DNA of 64,000 bases, taken from Sceloporus undulatus. Lineage: Eukaryota; Chordata; Lepidosauria; Squamata; Phrynosomatidae. The position numbers and the translations under genes were made by a program. The stretch lies in assembly GCF_019175285.1 (NCBI RefSeq), contig NC_056528.1, positions 17,834,140 to 17,898,139 of the forward strand, written 5' to 3'. This document shows, piece by piece, positions 1 to 12,393 of the stretch. Position 1 is the first letter of the stretch; each line of letters starts with the position of its first letter. The notes below the pieces were generated by a model, which ran no database searches, was not told the origin of the DNA, and saw nothing but the letters and a program-made list of their open reading frames with translations.

Positions 1-1899
1 CTGAGCATCTCACACCTTCACAACTTCCACTTTTGAGGAAGTAAGGGTTAGGAAGCATGGGGCCAATAACTACCTTATGTTAAAAAATTAACTTGAATAT
101 AGCTAAAATCTCATATATCAGCTTAACACTGTTTTCAAATGATGCTGGTGAGGGTGGCAGAAGCTAGAGAGCCTTACTTCCACATCTTATTTCCTGCCTC
201 TCATGTTAGCAAGTCCCATTGCCCACATATTCGCTGTGTCACCAACACATAGTTCTACCTTCAATTGAACCAGCCTCGAACGTGCACAGAAATGTCTAGA
301 AAAGTTATCTACTAATCACCTGCCCAACTGAGCAGCACAGAAGCATGTCATGACATTCCCTCCTGCCTGTACTAGAGCTCTGGTAATGTAGGTTTTAAAA
401 CCTTGGGGACTTCTAACCCTACTGTGTAAATAATTTCGGAGTGAGAGTTGCTGTTCATTCAGGGGACAGTCACAAAGGCAAGTTTAGCATCTCCTTGGCT
501 GGGTGATATCACCAGCAGACAGAAAAAACAAGGGGGTAAAGGCACATATAACTTTGTTTATAGAAAAACACACACAGGGTAGCCCTGTGGGATACTGGTT
601 GGCAGGCTAGGGGTGCAACTGTACTGTAAACTGCCCTAAGAAACTGGCTTCTTCCTTTTCCTCACTCTTGCCCTGCTCACAAAAATGGTTAAATTTGGTA
701 TTTGGTCCACTAACAAATGGCAGCAAAAGGTAGGGTTGAAGTCAGAAGGCAAAAGTGCAACAGGAATGACTCTTGGATGACTTCAGGAACAATCCACTTA
801 ACAGCTTCATTTTTCTTGCCTTGACTAGCTGGCACAAGAAAGTAACCCACATGTTGAGTGGATTGCTTGTGCAGTCGTCCAGAGAATGCACTGGATATGC
901 TAAGCATCCCAAGACAAATTCCACATCCTGATGGGCCTCCAGAAGAGGAGGGGGAAAAACAATCCTCCTTGTTCTACAATAAGCTGCTTAGGTCTCTCCA
1001 GGAAATTTTAGAGCTGTAGTAGTCCACTGAATTCCAGTAATGGCAGCACCCTGATCAAAGTACAACACCACTATGGATAGGTGAGGATTTAATTTGGTTA
1101 TTAATTTGCAAATTCTGAGTACAACTTTCTTCTAGACCCAGTGGGAAGAGCTAGAGATTGATTTATTTTTTAAACCAAATATGGGAGAAAGTCAAACACA
1201 TTCTTGCATAACTCCTAAATTCTGGTTTTGGATCTCTGTGTATTCAACTATATTAGTCAAGAATTGGATTTGCAATAGCCTTCTTTCTGAGAAGCTTCCC
1301 ATCTTTAATACTTCAGACGTCTTCTCCATGTAGGATATAAGCTGTAGCCCTTCACTTTGGTTAATGCAGATGTGGGAGGATTTTTGTTTCTGGAGAATTT
1401 AGCCACCTTGTCCAAATCCATAAATACAATGAAAACAACTAGAGCTTTTAAAACAAATAAATATGGGAGAAAGTGGAACCGACAGGCATATCCCTACCCA
1501 GATCCCTATTTACAGTTTTGCCCATCAGGACTCCAGCTTAAAGCAACTCTCTCAGCAGTGAAGGGCTCCTTAATACTGGAGCGGATGGCCACTAGCTTTC
1601 CCCCTTCGATGCTTTCCAAGACTGAACAGGATTTTCCCTAGGCAAGATATTTCTTCTGTAACCAACTTGTTCATGCCTTAGCTTTTTCGTGGCTTGATTC
1701 AATCAACTCCCACTCAGCAGCTGCCTATAACTGAGGCCCAACACCCTCCTACTTAATCCCAAAGGGCAAAGGATTCACGCAACTAGACAAGGGATAAACC
1801 AAGAGCTGCTGCCCACCCGCTAGCAAGTCACAAGTTCACAGCATCACACATTTTGCTTTTAAATTGCATAAAACTCACAAGACTGAGGCATGGCCTGAC
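1..1899 (-). other. SCAI: SCAI intron 6 (partial)
   Basis: Intronic sequence from the exon 6 donor to the left window edge. No exon, RNA gene or clearly classifiable repeat was recognised. Two short similar stretches near 1178 and 1461 share AATATGGGAGAAAGT. Confidence 0.7.
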
Positions 1900-1998
1900 C
1901 TGTCTTCTTTGTTGACTTGGGAGTAGTAAGATCTCTGTCGAATAGCAGAATAGAAGGAGAAGGCTTCATTCAGGTAGCTGGTTTCAGACGTGCGAAGG
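1900..1998 (-). CDS. SCAI: SCAI coding exon 6 (last exon in window)
   Basis: Encodes LRTSETSYLNEAFSFYSAIR then QRSYYSQVNKED, with split Tyr and Arg codons at its ends, matching human SCAI. Acceptor TTCCAAAG|C, donor GACAG|GTCAGG. It is 99 nt, phase 2 in and out. Exons 1-6 together give residues 1-170 of a protein that is about 606 aa in human. The next expected segment (PELVVKKLRYYARF in human) was looked for in 1-1899 and not found, so the remaining exons lie outside the window to the left. Confidence 0.96.
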
Positions 1999-2358
1999 CT
2001 TTGGAAGAAACAAATTGGCTCAATCTTTTGCTACAAAAGCACACATGTACCCTCTCCTCCAGTGAGTCACTGAATTGTGTGAGGGTTACCCATGCCATTG
2101 TAGCCCTTATTAGCATTTTTGGCATTGGACCGAACTATGTCAGGCACATAGGGCTTTCACGCAGAAGTGTAAGGACAGATGGCACCCACCCACCTACATA
2201 TTACACTTTCTGTCATTATGGGCTCTCAATTTAGCACTGGAAGTTCTAAAGCTAAAGTGTCTGTCTTATCTCAGTGCCTGACAATGAAGCTAGGGCGCAC
2301 TTTGCCTCTCATAAGGGAGGGGATTGGTAGCCATTAATAAGATTTGAAAACTACTTAC

Positions 2359-2445
2359 TAGTAGTGGTAGTAAAGTTGCCCAATCTTGGAAGCAATTTCC
2401 CCAATTTGCCAGCGCTTGAGACCATACCGATTGTCCAAAACTTGC
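2359..2445 (-). CDS. SCAI: SCAI coding exon 5
   Basis: Encodes QVLDNRYGLKRWQIGEIASK then IGQLYYHY, ending with the first two bases of a Tyr codon. It matches human SCAI. The donor is strong (CTA|GTAAGTAG). The acceptor is unusual: the bases just before it read ACAAAAATGAAG, with a run of eight Gs further upstream. The pyrimidine tract (TTCTTTCTTGTTTTT) lies more than 20 nt back. The exon is 87 nt, phase 2 on both sides, and only 724 nt from exon 4. Confidence 0.95.
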
Positions 2446-3170
2446 CTTCATTTTTGTTCCGCCCCCCCCAAAAACAAGAAAGAATGGGTCACAATCAATG
2501 CGCTCTACGTACAGGCCTACACCAACCATGGCTTTTAAAAACAAACTTTTGACACATGAACACAGTGTTCCCCATATAACGCTCAACTGTGGTGAAAGGC
2601 ACAGCCTGCTGGAGTGAGGTCAAAAGACTCAAAGTCTACAGTTTAGATCTAATAGTTTAATTCTAATAACTTCTCTGAGAGAATGTTGTGAATTTCCATT
2701 TAGAGGAGGCCCTGAGAAGCCTTTCCAGACACCTCTGTCTTCCTACACAGGCCTAGACCTCCCTAGGAGAAGAGGATTGACTATGAAGTCAGTTGGAATA
2801 CACAGTGTAACTATCTCCCCCTATTTCTGGAGTGCACAACATTTACACGACAGGTGGTCTGCACCCACTATGGCTTGTGGGACCCCTGCACCTTCCCACA
2901 AACATAATAGGGCATTTAACCACCAAGTCACATTCAGGAAATGAGATAAAATCTTATCATGCCTCTGAGAGGGTGTTATTTATTGGGGCAGTTTGGAGCC
3001 CCTGCCCCACACTCCCCAATCTGGAGTTGTTAGGAGTTTGAGGAGTGTATGGAACATCAGATGCAGGGCCAGCTGCCTGATACATACAGCTCCAACACTT
3101 CATTGCTGCTTGCTGGCCCCAGCTACCTCATACTTCCTAATGGTAGGGCTGGCTCTGTTTCCACTCTTAC

Positions 3171-3266
3171 CGGTGCTGCTGCTGGAATTTCCAAAGTTTG
3201 GTGTAAACATCAAAAGTCCTCCCAAAATAGGATTGCCACTGCTTCTGTCCATACTGAGGTAAGTCT
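3171..3266 (-). CDS. SCAI: SCAI coding exon 4
   Basis: Encodes DLPQYGQKQWQSYFGRTFDV then YTKLWKFQQQH, with split Arg codons at both ends. This equals the human SCAI segment as I remember it. Acceptor TTTTCCAG|A and donor CACCG|GTAAGAG. It is 96 nt long, phase 2 in and out. Intron 3 (8934-3267) separates it from exon 3. Inside the conserved SCAI domain; no frame damage is seen. Confidence 0.97.
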
Positions 3267-6200
3267 CTGGAAAAGAGCAAATGGAAGAAGCCAGGAGGTC
3301 TTTATACTGTACAAGAAAAATAGAAGAGAGTCCCATGGTAGGAACAGACAGCTTAGTCTAGAACTACTCATCTCACCACTCTTCGTTTCCTTTTTATAGT
3401 CAGCAACCCTTTTACTGGGCTTCATGTATTTCCCATTTGTGTGTCCCTCCAAAAGTATGGTTACAGGCTGTTTCACCTTAAAACTGTGCTGCTTTCCAGA
3501 CTGCATTGGACTGCAAGTCCCAGTATTCCTCATCTTTGCCAATGCTGGCTACAGCTGCTGTGAGTTGCAGTCCAACATCATCTGGAGAGCTGCTTGATTC
3601 CCACTTCTGTACTAAAATAACATGAAATGTGTATATCTCTTAAGTATTAAGCTTTACTGGGAGATAACATCAGTTCTTTTCTGCCTCTTCCATACAAACT
3701 TGGATGCTCAAAGCAATTTACAACAACCGTAAAAAACAATGATACAAAAATTAACCAGGAGCTTCTTTTAATTTATTGGATGTGTGCCCTCCGTTTTTCT
3801 TTTAATACCACTATAATTTTCATACATACTAAAATGTTAAAAAAAACACAAAAAGCAAAATACAGAAATGGGAGCAGGGATGAAGAAATGACCAGCACTG
3901 GATCACCTTGAGTCATTCCGTTCAATTCTCAAAAATCCTTTTATGTACAGCTTTGAAAATCAGACGTTTAGCCAGGGGGGTATTAAAGGGAGGTATCTTG
4001 GTAGAGACCTCATTGAGCAAGAGTAAAATGCATCTGCTCTTCCATCTCTTCTCAATATTTTGAACTCAAAGCAATTGGGGTAAGGGGAAGAGAGACCAAA
4101 AATTACGCTAAGACCAGGGGAAAAGTCATAGTATAAAGCAATACAGCCATCAGCAATCAGCCCCCCCCCCCCAACCTTTTAGCTTGTTCTAAAGAAGAAG
4201 AGCCTGGCACTCACCCATCCACTCCCTTCTTCTATATACAAATTCCTAGCAGCTGAGGCCATGTGCCAGTTGCTCTCCAGTGGCATTGCTGCCAAGCGAG
4301 AATTACCATCCATCAAGGCAGCAGAAGCCGTAGTATCCGCCAACACCTTGGCAAGCTCCAGCCCATTGCTCAAAACTTGTATTTGGTGGCTGAATTCAGG
4401 AGCAGAAATGGAAGAAGGGACAGGCAAAGGACTCTCTGCTGGCAGAAGGGGGAAGAGCTACTGCCAACACACAGCCAAAGGCCTGGCTTCCTGCTATTTG
4501 AAAACCCAGAAGGGTTTTTTCCCCTATGCAGAAAAACTCCTCTTATTCCCCCACACCCATGCAAAGCTCAAATCCAAGGATCTGGAAAACACAGAAGATC
4601 CAACATGAGCTTAGGAGTGCAACTGGCAGCAAGCCTCCACCAACACACACACACACAGAGGTATCTATAAACAGCCATCTATACAGGGGGGAAATAGTAG
4701 CACAGTATTTAAAAAATCCCAGATAGGCAAGATAGCTCTACAGAAAAGATACAGGTGCTTTAATTTGGGTTCTTGAAACTGTAAAGCCAGCTTTTAAGAA
4801 TTTGGGAGGTTTCTCTGCTCTACACGGGTTCCCAAAAATTTTATTTGGAGTGGCAGCACAGATACACAAGGCAAGTAGCATGTACCACTAAAACACACTT
4901 GTACATTTCCTTTCCAGGTGTGTTCTGTTGGTTAGACCCACATGATGTTTAGAAGGCCTAGAGGAAAATCCTGGACATTTCCATACTTCTGCAAGAAGTT
5001 CCTTCTCCAGATAATGGTGTATCAATCATTGCTATGACTTCATCCATTAAATAAAAACGTGAAAATGAGGGATGAAGGTAGCTGCTTATAAAAAGAATGG
5101 AGAGAATGGTGGCTGAAACAGCAAGTCCATATCCAGGATTTTCCAAAGCTGGAGACATTTTTAAAATGGAAGATGGGGATCAGGGAATTATGGCTCATCA
5201 TGGGGGCTGTCTCCTGCAGCTGATGCTGATATAGCTTCAGTGAACAGGCTCTTAGATTTTCTACAACGAAGGACAGTAGTCTAGGAAATGATGCTGCAGT
5301 AGAACACAGAATATGGATTTGCTCTGTCCATTCCCCATTTTCTTTCCCCAGACTTGATGCTCCTTCAAGCAATGAGGAAAACTGTCACAAGGACAGCACT
5401 GCCCAAACACTATGGAGGGAAGCATAAAGGTTTTATTTGGAAGGCTGCTCATATGTCTCAGTCACTCTGAAAGACAGCAGACTGTGTTCAGAACCTCACA
5501 TAAAGAGGAGTATATCATCAGAAAGGATTTTCAGAAGCTGTCTTTTCAGAAACACATTGGGACTCTAGCCTATATGGAAAGTTATGCACATTTTGCAGCA
5601 CAACATATTATAGTTTTGCCCAACAAGGAAAGGAAACTACATAGTGCACTAAATCTCTGCATTAGTCTTCTCCCCATAGCTTTGGCTTCTGAGATTTTAC
5701 CATCTCTACAAGCATTTATGACACAAACCTACTGAGCAGATTCTACAAAATGGAGAAAGGGACCATCTTTTCTCAGCACCTTTCTCTCTCACACACACAC
5801 ACTCATGCAAACCCTTCTTTCTTTTCCTCTGAGGCTTTATAATAGGGGGGAAAAACTATTAGCCCAGCATGCAGCCGCAACAAAAGGCCTTTGCAAAAGG
5901 AAGGCAATTATGAGGCTGATGGTGGAATCTGCAGTGTGTCTCAAGCTTCAATATTTTTTTGTAGTAAATGCAGTATCTAAGTGCTCACTTTGGCTTTGCA
6001 GGGAACCAGGCCCACACAGCTGATGGGATCACACCTGGTGACTGTTTTTCATAGCCTTTCCCAAACAGCCTGCTTTCCCCCCCCCCCCCTTTTCTTTTTC
6101 TTTTTTCTTTTGCAGTAGTGCTGTAGAAATTCTGCCCATGAAAAGGATCAAGGAAGAAGCCACAGTGTAAAAAATCAGGCAAGTTTGGAAGAATCTTTAT

Positions 6201-8934
6201 TCTGTGCATTAGAAAGATTCACTTTATGTCCAGAGATATGATCCAAAAACCCCTGCTTTTCTGTCTTCACCTGAAGAGCACAGAAAACCAATCACAGATT
6301 AATTATTCAGGTGCCAAATCCCATGCTAGATATCAAAGGCAATATTGGCTGTTTGAACATAGAATGCATTCACATATATACCACTAGTTTTCTTTGCCAA
6401 CATTTTAATCTTCACTCCAGGCATACGGAAGCTGCCTAACACCAATCCAACCCAATTTTGTTTGTTCTGACTGGTGGCAGTTCTCTGGGTCTCAGGCAAG
6501 AAGGTGACTTTACTGTCATCATCTACCCAATTCTCTTCTTTTAAAAAATGGAGATGCTAAAGATTGAAACTCATCAGGAGTACCTGTCCACATCTGGTCA
6601 CATAAAAATCATTTTAAGAAGGATATTGGCAATCTGGAATGGGTCCAGAGAAAGGTGACCAAGATGACCAAGGGTCTGGAAACCAAGCTGTCTTGAGGAA
6701 CGACTTAGGACACTGGGTATGTTTAGTGTAGAGAACACTGAGAGATGACATGATAGGTATCTTTATATAGCTGAAGGGATATCACTTAGAGATGGAGCAA
6801 GCTTAGGAAGAACTCATTTACTGTAAGAGCTGTTTGACAGTTGAACAGATTGCTTCAGGATGTGGTGGACTCTTCATGTTTGGTGGTCTTTAAACGGAGG
6901 TTGGATGGGCATTTTCAGAAGTGCTTTAGTTCTACATGGAAGGGGTTTGGATTAGATGACCCTTGTGTTTCTAACATGAGAAACTTTTACACACAAGCTC
7001 TAGGACTGAGCCATGGAGTGCTCGTCTGAAACTCATTGCAAAAAAGAATGAGACCTCCCTCCACCTGTTCCTAAGCTTACGGTACAGGTTAGCTATACAA
7101 TGCTTCCACAATGCTCCATGCAGCTCCAAAGTAACTAAGAGTGGAGCTACTCCCTACTCTAGATCCTGGAACTCTCCACAATTTCACATTGGGAAATTTC
7201 AGACATAAGTTTCCTCCACTCTTGATGTGGGCTGGATTTCTCTTGCACAAACCTCCACACTTATCTAACAGGAGCCAAAGAGTGAGACCAGGTTGAACGG
7301 GATCATGCTTGGTAAAAGCTCCACTCAATTTTCCTATCAAGAACTGAAAACTGATCCTGCCTTTGTTGCAGGTCATTGCTCTGTGCCTCCTCTTCCTACT
7401 TATAATCTGAGTATCATCCAGGGAGATGGTAACTCAGGTAACGCCTGCAGCCCAACCTGAGCGAAGAGTAACACTATCAGGTGAACAGCATAGTTCTTTA
7501 AGTGCATCCAGGCTCTCTGAGGAACCTGACAAGCTGCAATATCTCTGTTTTCCATTCTGAAGAAGCGCACAGATGTTTCCAAGATGTGGCTGGATCTTTG
7601 CAGTGCATCCTGTCCCCTATTCGTCTGCAGGCAGGTTTGATGTAGTACCAGGCAGAGCTCATGATAATGGGGAAATGCATACACAGCACAGACACAATCC
7701 AACCGTCTGCACAGTTTTAAGCTTGGGAATCAGGGAGCAGAATGGACTGTACCACTTCAGACTGTAGAGGTAGTGGTAACATTTTGTAATGCTTCGTGGA
7801 GCAGAAAATTAGCACAAGAGGAAGGTGGCACTGCACGGCAAGAACCTTTGCTCCAGTGTGTTTCTTCTCTTTTAAAAGGTTGTTTCTTCTATGCATGCAG
7901 TAGTGTGACCTGCCCCTTCCTTCAACCTGACAGAATATAGACAACATTCTGGTACCTGCCAGATGGTTTGGATCATTTCTGACCACTGGCCATGATGGTT
8001 CTGGCTAATGAGTACATACTATAGTCCAAAATATCCGCAGGATATCACGTGGAGGAGATTGCTACAGATTGTGCTAACTCTTCCAAGATTCTGTCCTCTC
8101 ATTCTGCTACATATCTAAAGCCAGACCAAGTTATGTAGAATAAAATGAAACAGTGAGAAGAAGGGCAAGTTCCTGGCTCATATCCTCTTCAGACTGCAGG
8201 GTATGGCAATTAAACACATGCCGAAAAGTGGCATAGTAGGGAAAATAAGCATAATTGTCTCTGGGTGTATCCACACTGTGGAATTAAAGCAGTTTGACAC
8301 CACTTTCTGTTTTTAAAAAGCTGAAACTCACAACCTCTGGTTAAAATTACATTCCAAAAGACATAATCTCTAGCTCTTGAAAACTGTGTAAAGACCAGTG
8401 GCCATCTTTTTAAACTACAGGTCAAATGGGGTTTATCTTTTGCATAGTCATACAGACTCACTTCAGTGTATATAGTTATCCTCTGTTCATCTAGCCTTAT
8501 CTTCCCAAATCCTTCTGCCTGTTATCACAGTTGTGCATACTCCACTCTAAAGAGGATTTAGAGTTCTGCACAAATACAATAAAAATTTCACACCAAGATT
8601 TTCACAAGGTGGAGATATATTTTCGCCCCCTTTGTGGTAGATACAAGCTTGTAGAAATTGCCTGCCTAATCTCAGAAGCCAAAATCTGAGTGAGGATTCA
8701 CTACATTGCCTTGCTATTTGATCATGTCCATGATTAGCAAAATTGGAATAACGTAAAACAGGGAAGGGGGACAGCCATATTAAAACAGAAATAGAAGTTA
8801 CACAGTTCCAACTTTTCTTGGCACAGAACATGGATTTCCTCAAGTAAATAATTTTATAGTTGTTAAGTTTACCTCCCCAAATTAACATAACACAACTCTG
8901 ACTATAAAAATCCCTGCCCTCCAACCATACTGAC
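3267..8934 (-). other. SCAI: SCAI intron 3
   Basis: A 5.7-kb intron. It holds a CR1-type LINE fragment (about 6610-6975), part of a MITE (near 8262), a hAT-like MITE fragment near 3490-3596, and short C and CA runs (4161, 5791, 6079). I see no additional coding exon. Open frames here lack splice-supported or family-like peptides. Confidence 0.6.
6610..6975 (+). mobile_element. CR1-type LINE 3' fragment
   Basis: Reads GGATATTGGCAATCTGGAAT, GGGTCCAGAGAAAGGTGACC, then GGTCTGGAAACCAAGC and a decayed C-terminal peptide with VVDSSCLVVFKRRLDG. These are hallmarks of the vertebrate CR1 ORF2 end. It is 5'-truncated and has diverged. Confidence 0.7.
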
Positions 8935-9066
8935 CGTAAGCCATTGAAAAGCTGTTTGGATTTATCCAGCAGGTAACAAAAGTCTGTGACAGTTTTCCTC
9001 TCCCCCTGCGGGATGTCATCCTCCACACCGCCACTAGACATGGTTTCTTTCAGGGCAAACTCAGTC
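8935..9066 (-). CDS. SCAI: SCAI coding exon 3
   Basis: This is the clearest SCAI exon. It encodes TEFALKETMSSGGVEDDIPQ, then GERKTVTDFCYLLDKSKQLF and NGL, with one difference that I recall from human (V for A in SSGGAEDD). The acceptor is TTCCTCCACAG|G and the donor TTACG|GTCAGT. It is 132 nt long with a phase 2 junction at each end. The peptide opens the conserved SCAI domain that follows the basic N-terminus. The reading frame runs on into intron 3 without meaning, because those residues do not resemble SCAI, so the donor at 8934 is well supported. Confidence 0.97.
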
Positions 9067-9534
9067 CTGTGGAGGAAAAGGGGACAAAAATCTACATCAG
9101 CCATGGACTGCAGGAGGCTCAGAATGAACAATGCAGCTGAGGCGCTGGCACAATTGGGTGTCAAAAGGGATAAAGAGGGAAACATATATATTCCACAAAC
9201 ATTTTGTTGCCGTTTTGGTCCACCTGCCCCCCTCACACCCCTAGAGACATAAAATCCGCAAAGGAAAAAGGGGAGGAAGATAGAGGGAGACGCTGATCAT
9301 GACTGGGTGTTATTTGTTGTCCCTTCCCTACATTTGGAATCATTTAAATCAAGGTGGCCTGTTGCATTTGTCAATTTAAACCAGAACAGATTCCAAAGCC
9401 TTCTTTTAAAAAAGAAATACAGGTTTCTTTTCTCAGTGTAAAATTTACATTAAAATTAAGCCAGGACAATCACCTCTGGAGTGAGCTGAAAGATGTTTGT
9501 ATAGGCAGAGCTAGAAAGCTTGTACAGTCGTCCC

Positions 9535-9701
9535 TCTGTTTTCGTGGACTTCAAATCTTGCTCATTCGGTGGTGGCAAACGGAGGGGAACAAAATGGGAC
9601 ACACGCTGCCATTCAAGCCAATGGAGCATTGAATAGCGGCGATTTTCCATTTTCACAGGGGGGCTCCAGAACGGATCTCCGCAAGGTCGGAGGGGCTACT
9701 C
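9535..9701. mobile_element. Mariner/Tigger-like MITE
   Basis: 167 bp flanked by TA. Left end CAGTCGTCCCTCTGTTTTCG; right end CGGAGGGGCTACTC is the diverged inverse. Confidence 0.7.
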
Positions 9702-9737
9702 TATAATTCTTTTTAAAGGTGAGAAATGGGATATGTC

Positions 9738-9797
9738 TGGTATGACAGGTGAAAGACTAGGTCCAAAAAAGGGCCTAGTCTTTCACCTGTCGTGCTA
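9738..9797 (+). repeat. 60-nt hairpin with 18-bp perfect arms
   Basis: GACAGGTGAAAGACTAGG (9744-9761) faces its exact complement at 9774-9791. In plus-strand RNA, G-U pairs extend the stem to 27 uninterrupted pairs closed by a loop of six As. Confidence 0.85.
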
Positions 9798-10081
9798 CTG
9801 CCATGCTGTTGAAAACCACCGCACAGATTAGCTATAAAGCACTCATTCCATGTCCCCTCGTACATTTATTTCTGGCTCTGAGAGAGGAAATAAACCTAAC
9901 CAGAAGTGGAAGCAGGGAGCGAGGCACCTAAAAAGCAGGTTAAGCACATTCTTCCCTGCTGATTCCCACCCAAAATGCCCCTAACACTGCAGGGCCATTA
10001 GCATCACCAAGCAAACATGTTTGCAGAGGTAACCGTAGTTCTGCTCTTATAACCTTTATGCAGTGTGTACAGAAACAGGTA

Positions 10082-10091
10082 NNNNNNNNNN
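10082..10091. other. Assembly gap (10 N)
   Basis: Run of ten Ns in SCAI intron 2; the true gap length is unknown. Confidence 0.99.
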
Positions 10092-11639
10092 GAAGACTAC
10101 CTGGGTGAACAAGAAGATTGAATAAGCAAGTAAACAAAGGGTATGAATAAGCTACTGGAAGAGAAAACAGATGGAGAGATGGCAAGGCAGACAAAACAGT
10201 GATGGGGCAGGGGGAGGGGAGTGATGCAGAAAAAAGTGAGCAAACTGAGAAAATGCCAGTTTCCGTGCCTCAGACAGAAAAGCAAATCTGGGGAGAAGGA
10301 GGGGGGGGAAAGGAGCAGAGAAACAGATATACAAAGCAATCTAAAAATATCCAGACACAGAGGAAAAATGGGGCAACTGGGAAGAGAAGCCAGAGGAGAA
10401 TAAAACCCAAAAAGGATTGGTAGAACTATTTTTGCAGGGAGATGGCTTCAAAGCATTTAAGAAAGACACACACAGAGCTCTGCGCTATAAATGTTTTTGT
10501 GGGGTTTTTTTGGCACAAAGAGCAGATGATGCTGAATTCTGCAATCAGGATTAGGCTTGCATAAAAACATTTGCTCAAGTGTTGGTGCTTCTGCTACGTA
10601 CAAGAAATGGAATAACAGTCTTTAAATCTGATAACCCAATATTGAAAAGTCTAGCCCTCCAAGCTAGAGACTTTAGCAGGAAGGCAGAACAAGAAGGATG
10701 CCAAAAGAATCATGGCAGCAAGAGGAGTAAATGTGTAGGCAAGGTGGTTGCCTACTGATCCACCAACCTCCATTTCCTCCTCCTCCTCTGAGTAGCCCTG
10801 ATATAAAATCTATTGCTGATCAAGCTCAGTACACACAACTCTGTTGTGGGGAGGAGGCAGGCAAAAGCAGACTTCAGGCTTTTAGGATCTACAGTACTTT
10901 TTCTTCTAGACCGATGATGGTCAAAGGCAAAGCTAAAGCTTCAGGCAGACATATGTGTATTGGAATTAAAGAACAAAGGTCTCTCTGAGTATGTAGCACA
11001 GACCTAAAATATTTTTCCAGTATCAGAAGGGAGACTGCAGTCCTTTTCATACAAAAATCTACTGTCAATTCCTCCCTCCAGTCCCACACTTTCTTTATTT
11101 TAGCATCTTGTGAGTATGTGTGAGTGTTGGTGTGTATGCACACACTTTTTATTACTGCCATTGTTAAATAACTGAAAGTCAAAAGTCCTTGTAAACATGC
11201 TACAAAATACCCAGAAGATCCCAATGTACCATCTGGCAACCTCTAACTAAGTCCCACTGTTTTAATGATGAAAGGTCCATATAATTGCCCCAAAGCCTTA
11301 GGGTCCAAGGAGCGGTTTCTGCTTCCACAGCAGATACTTCATACATCCTGCACCACAGGCACTAGCAGGAGTATTTGGTCTTTTTCAAAAAGAACCCTAA
11401 ATACGGTGTGAAAGACATTGCCCTAAAATTGGAAGACATGACTTTAAAATTTTGAGCCAACTAGTTCACTTGCAACATCAGAACTGAAAGGAATCGATGT
11501 ATCCACAGGCCAAGGTAAGTACTGTACTTTAACTCTTATTTTAGTCAAGAGTGCAATCTGTCGAGGAAGCACCAACTCACCTCTGTTCTCTCATCCATCC
11601 AGCCTTTAGTGTGAGCACAAACATTTAGGCATGCTGGGA

Positions 11640-11803
11640 TTTTGTAAATTCTTTGGCATTGTTTTACTTTGCTTCATCCTTTAGATCCTTTGCTACATGC
11701 CCCTAAGTTATAATCTCAATTTATCTACAGGCCATATCAAAATCCATAGTTTTGGCCCCCAAACCTGCCCTTGACTTATACATGAGGTTACTTATACAGT
11801 AAT
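11640..11803 (-). mobile_element. MITE of the TATAAGTCGA family
   Basis: Shares GCTTCATCCTTTAGATCCTT, GCCATATCAAAATCCATAGT and CCTTGACTTATACATGAGGT with the copies at 36775 and 60695. Confidence 0.65.
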
Positions 11804-12160
11804 ACACAGGACCCTTATGCAAGGAATGGAAAAAGCTGTATTTACAGGAGTTATTTTGTTCTCTATTAGAATGGAAAGTTCCAGTCCAAGTCAGGTGCCA
11901 AATGACAACTCTAGGGAAGAGCCATGAGCCTCCACCATCCCATGAGACACACACATAGGAATAACCTGTATACATGAGTAGAAAGCTATGCCCAAGTCAT
12001 TAAAGATCATTGGTTCCAATTCAAAATTTGAAAACTGGCCAGCAAGACTGCTCAAACACCTGAGCACAGACAGCCAGTTAAGGCTTCTCACTTTACCAGA
12101 GAGGAGCACTGAGAGGGGCAGTTAGCACATAGCTAGCTATGAGAGAGGGTCTCCCCACTT

Positions 12161-12393
12161 TTGTTGTTGTTGTGTGCCTTAGAGTCTTTTCCGACATATG
12201 GTGACTCTAAGACACGATTTGTTTTCATGGCAAGATTTGTTCAGAGGAAGTTTGCCATTGCCTTCCCCTGAGGCTGCGAGAGTGTGACTTACCCAAAGTC
12301 ACCCAGTGGATTTCATGGCCAAGCTGGGAATCAAACCATGGTCTCCAGAGTCATAGTCCAACATTCAAATACCACTACGCCATGCTGGCTCCC
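12161..12393 (-). mobile_element. Squamate tRNA-derived SINE, near full length
   Basis: Family consensus as seen in this window, in SINE direction: tRNA-like head (GCCAGCATGGTGTAGTGGTT, later a B-box GGGTTCGAATCC), middle CACTGGGTGACCTTGGGCAA, then GGCAATGGCAAACC, AACAAATCTTGCCAAGAAAA and tail CTTGAAGGCACACAACAACA. This copy has all parts, reversed, with (TTG)n at its left end. Confidence 0.85.

Noticed and set aside
8547-9236. Single 229-codon minus-strand gene
   Set aside because: Only the central part (8935-9066) is SCAI exon 3. The rest is intron read-through on both sides of clear splice sites.
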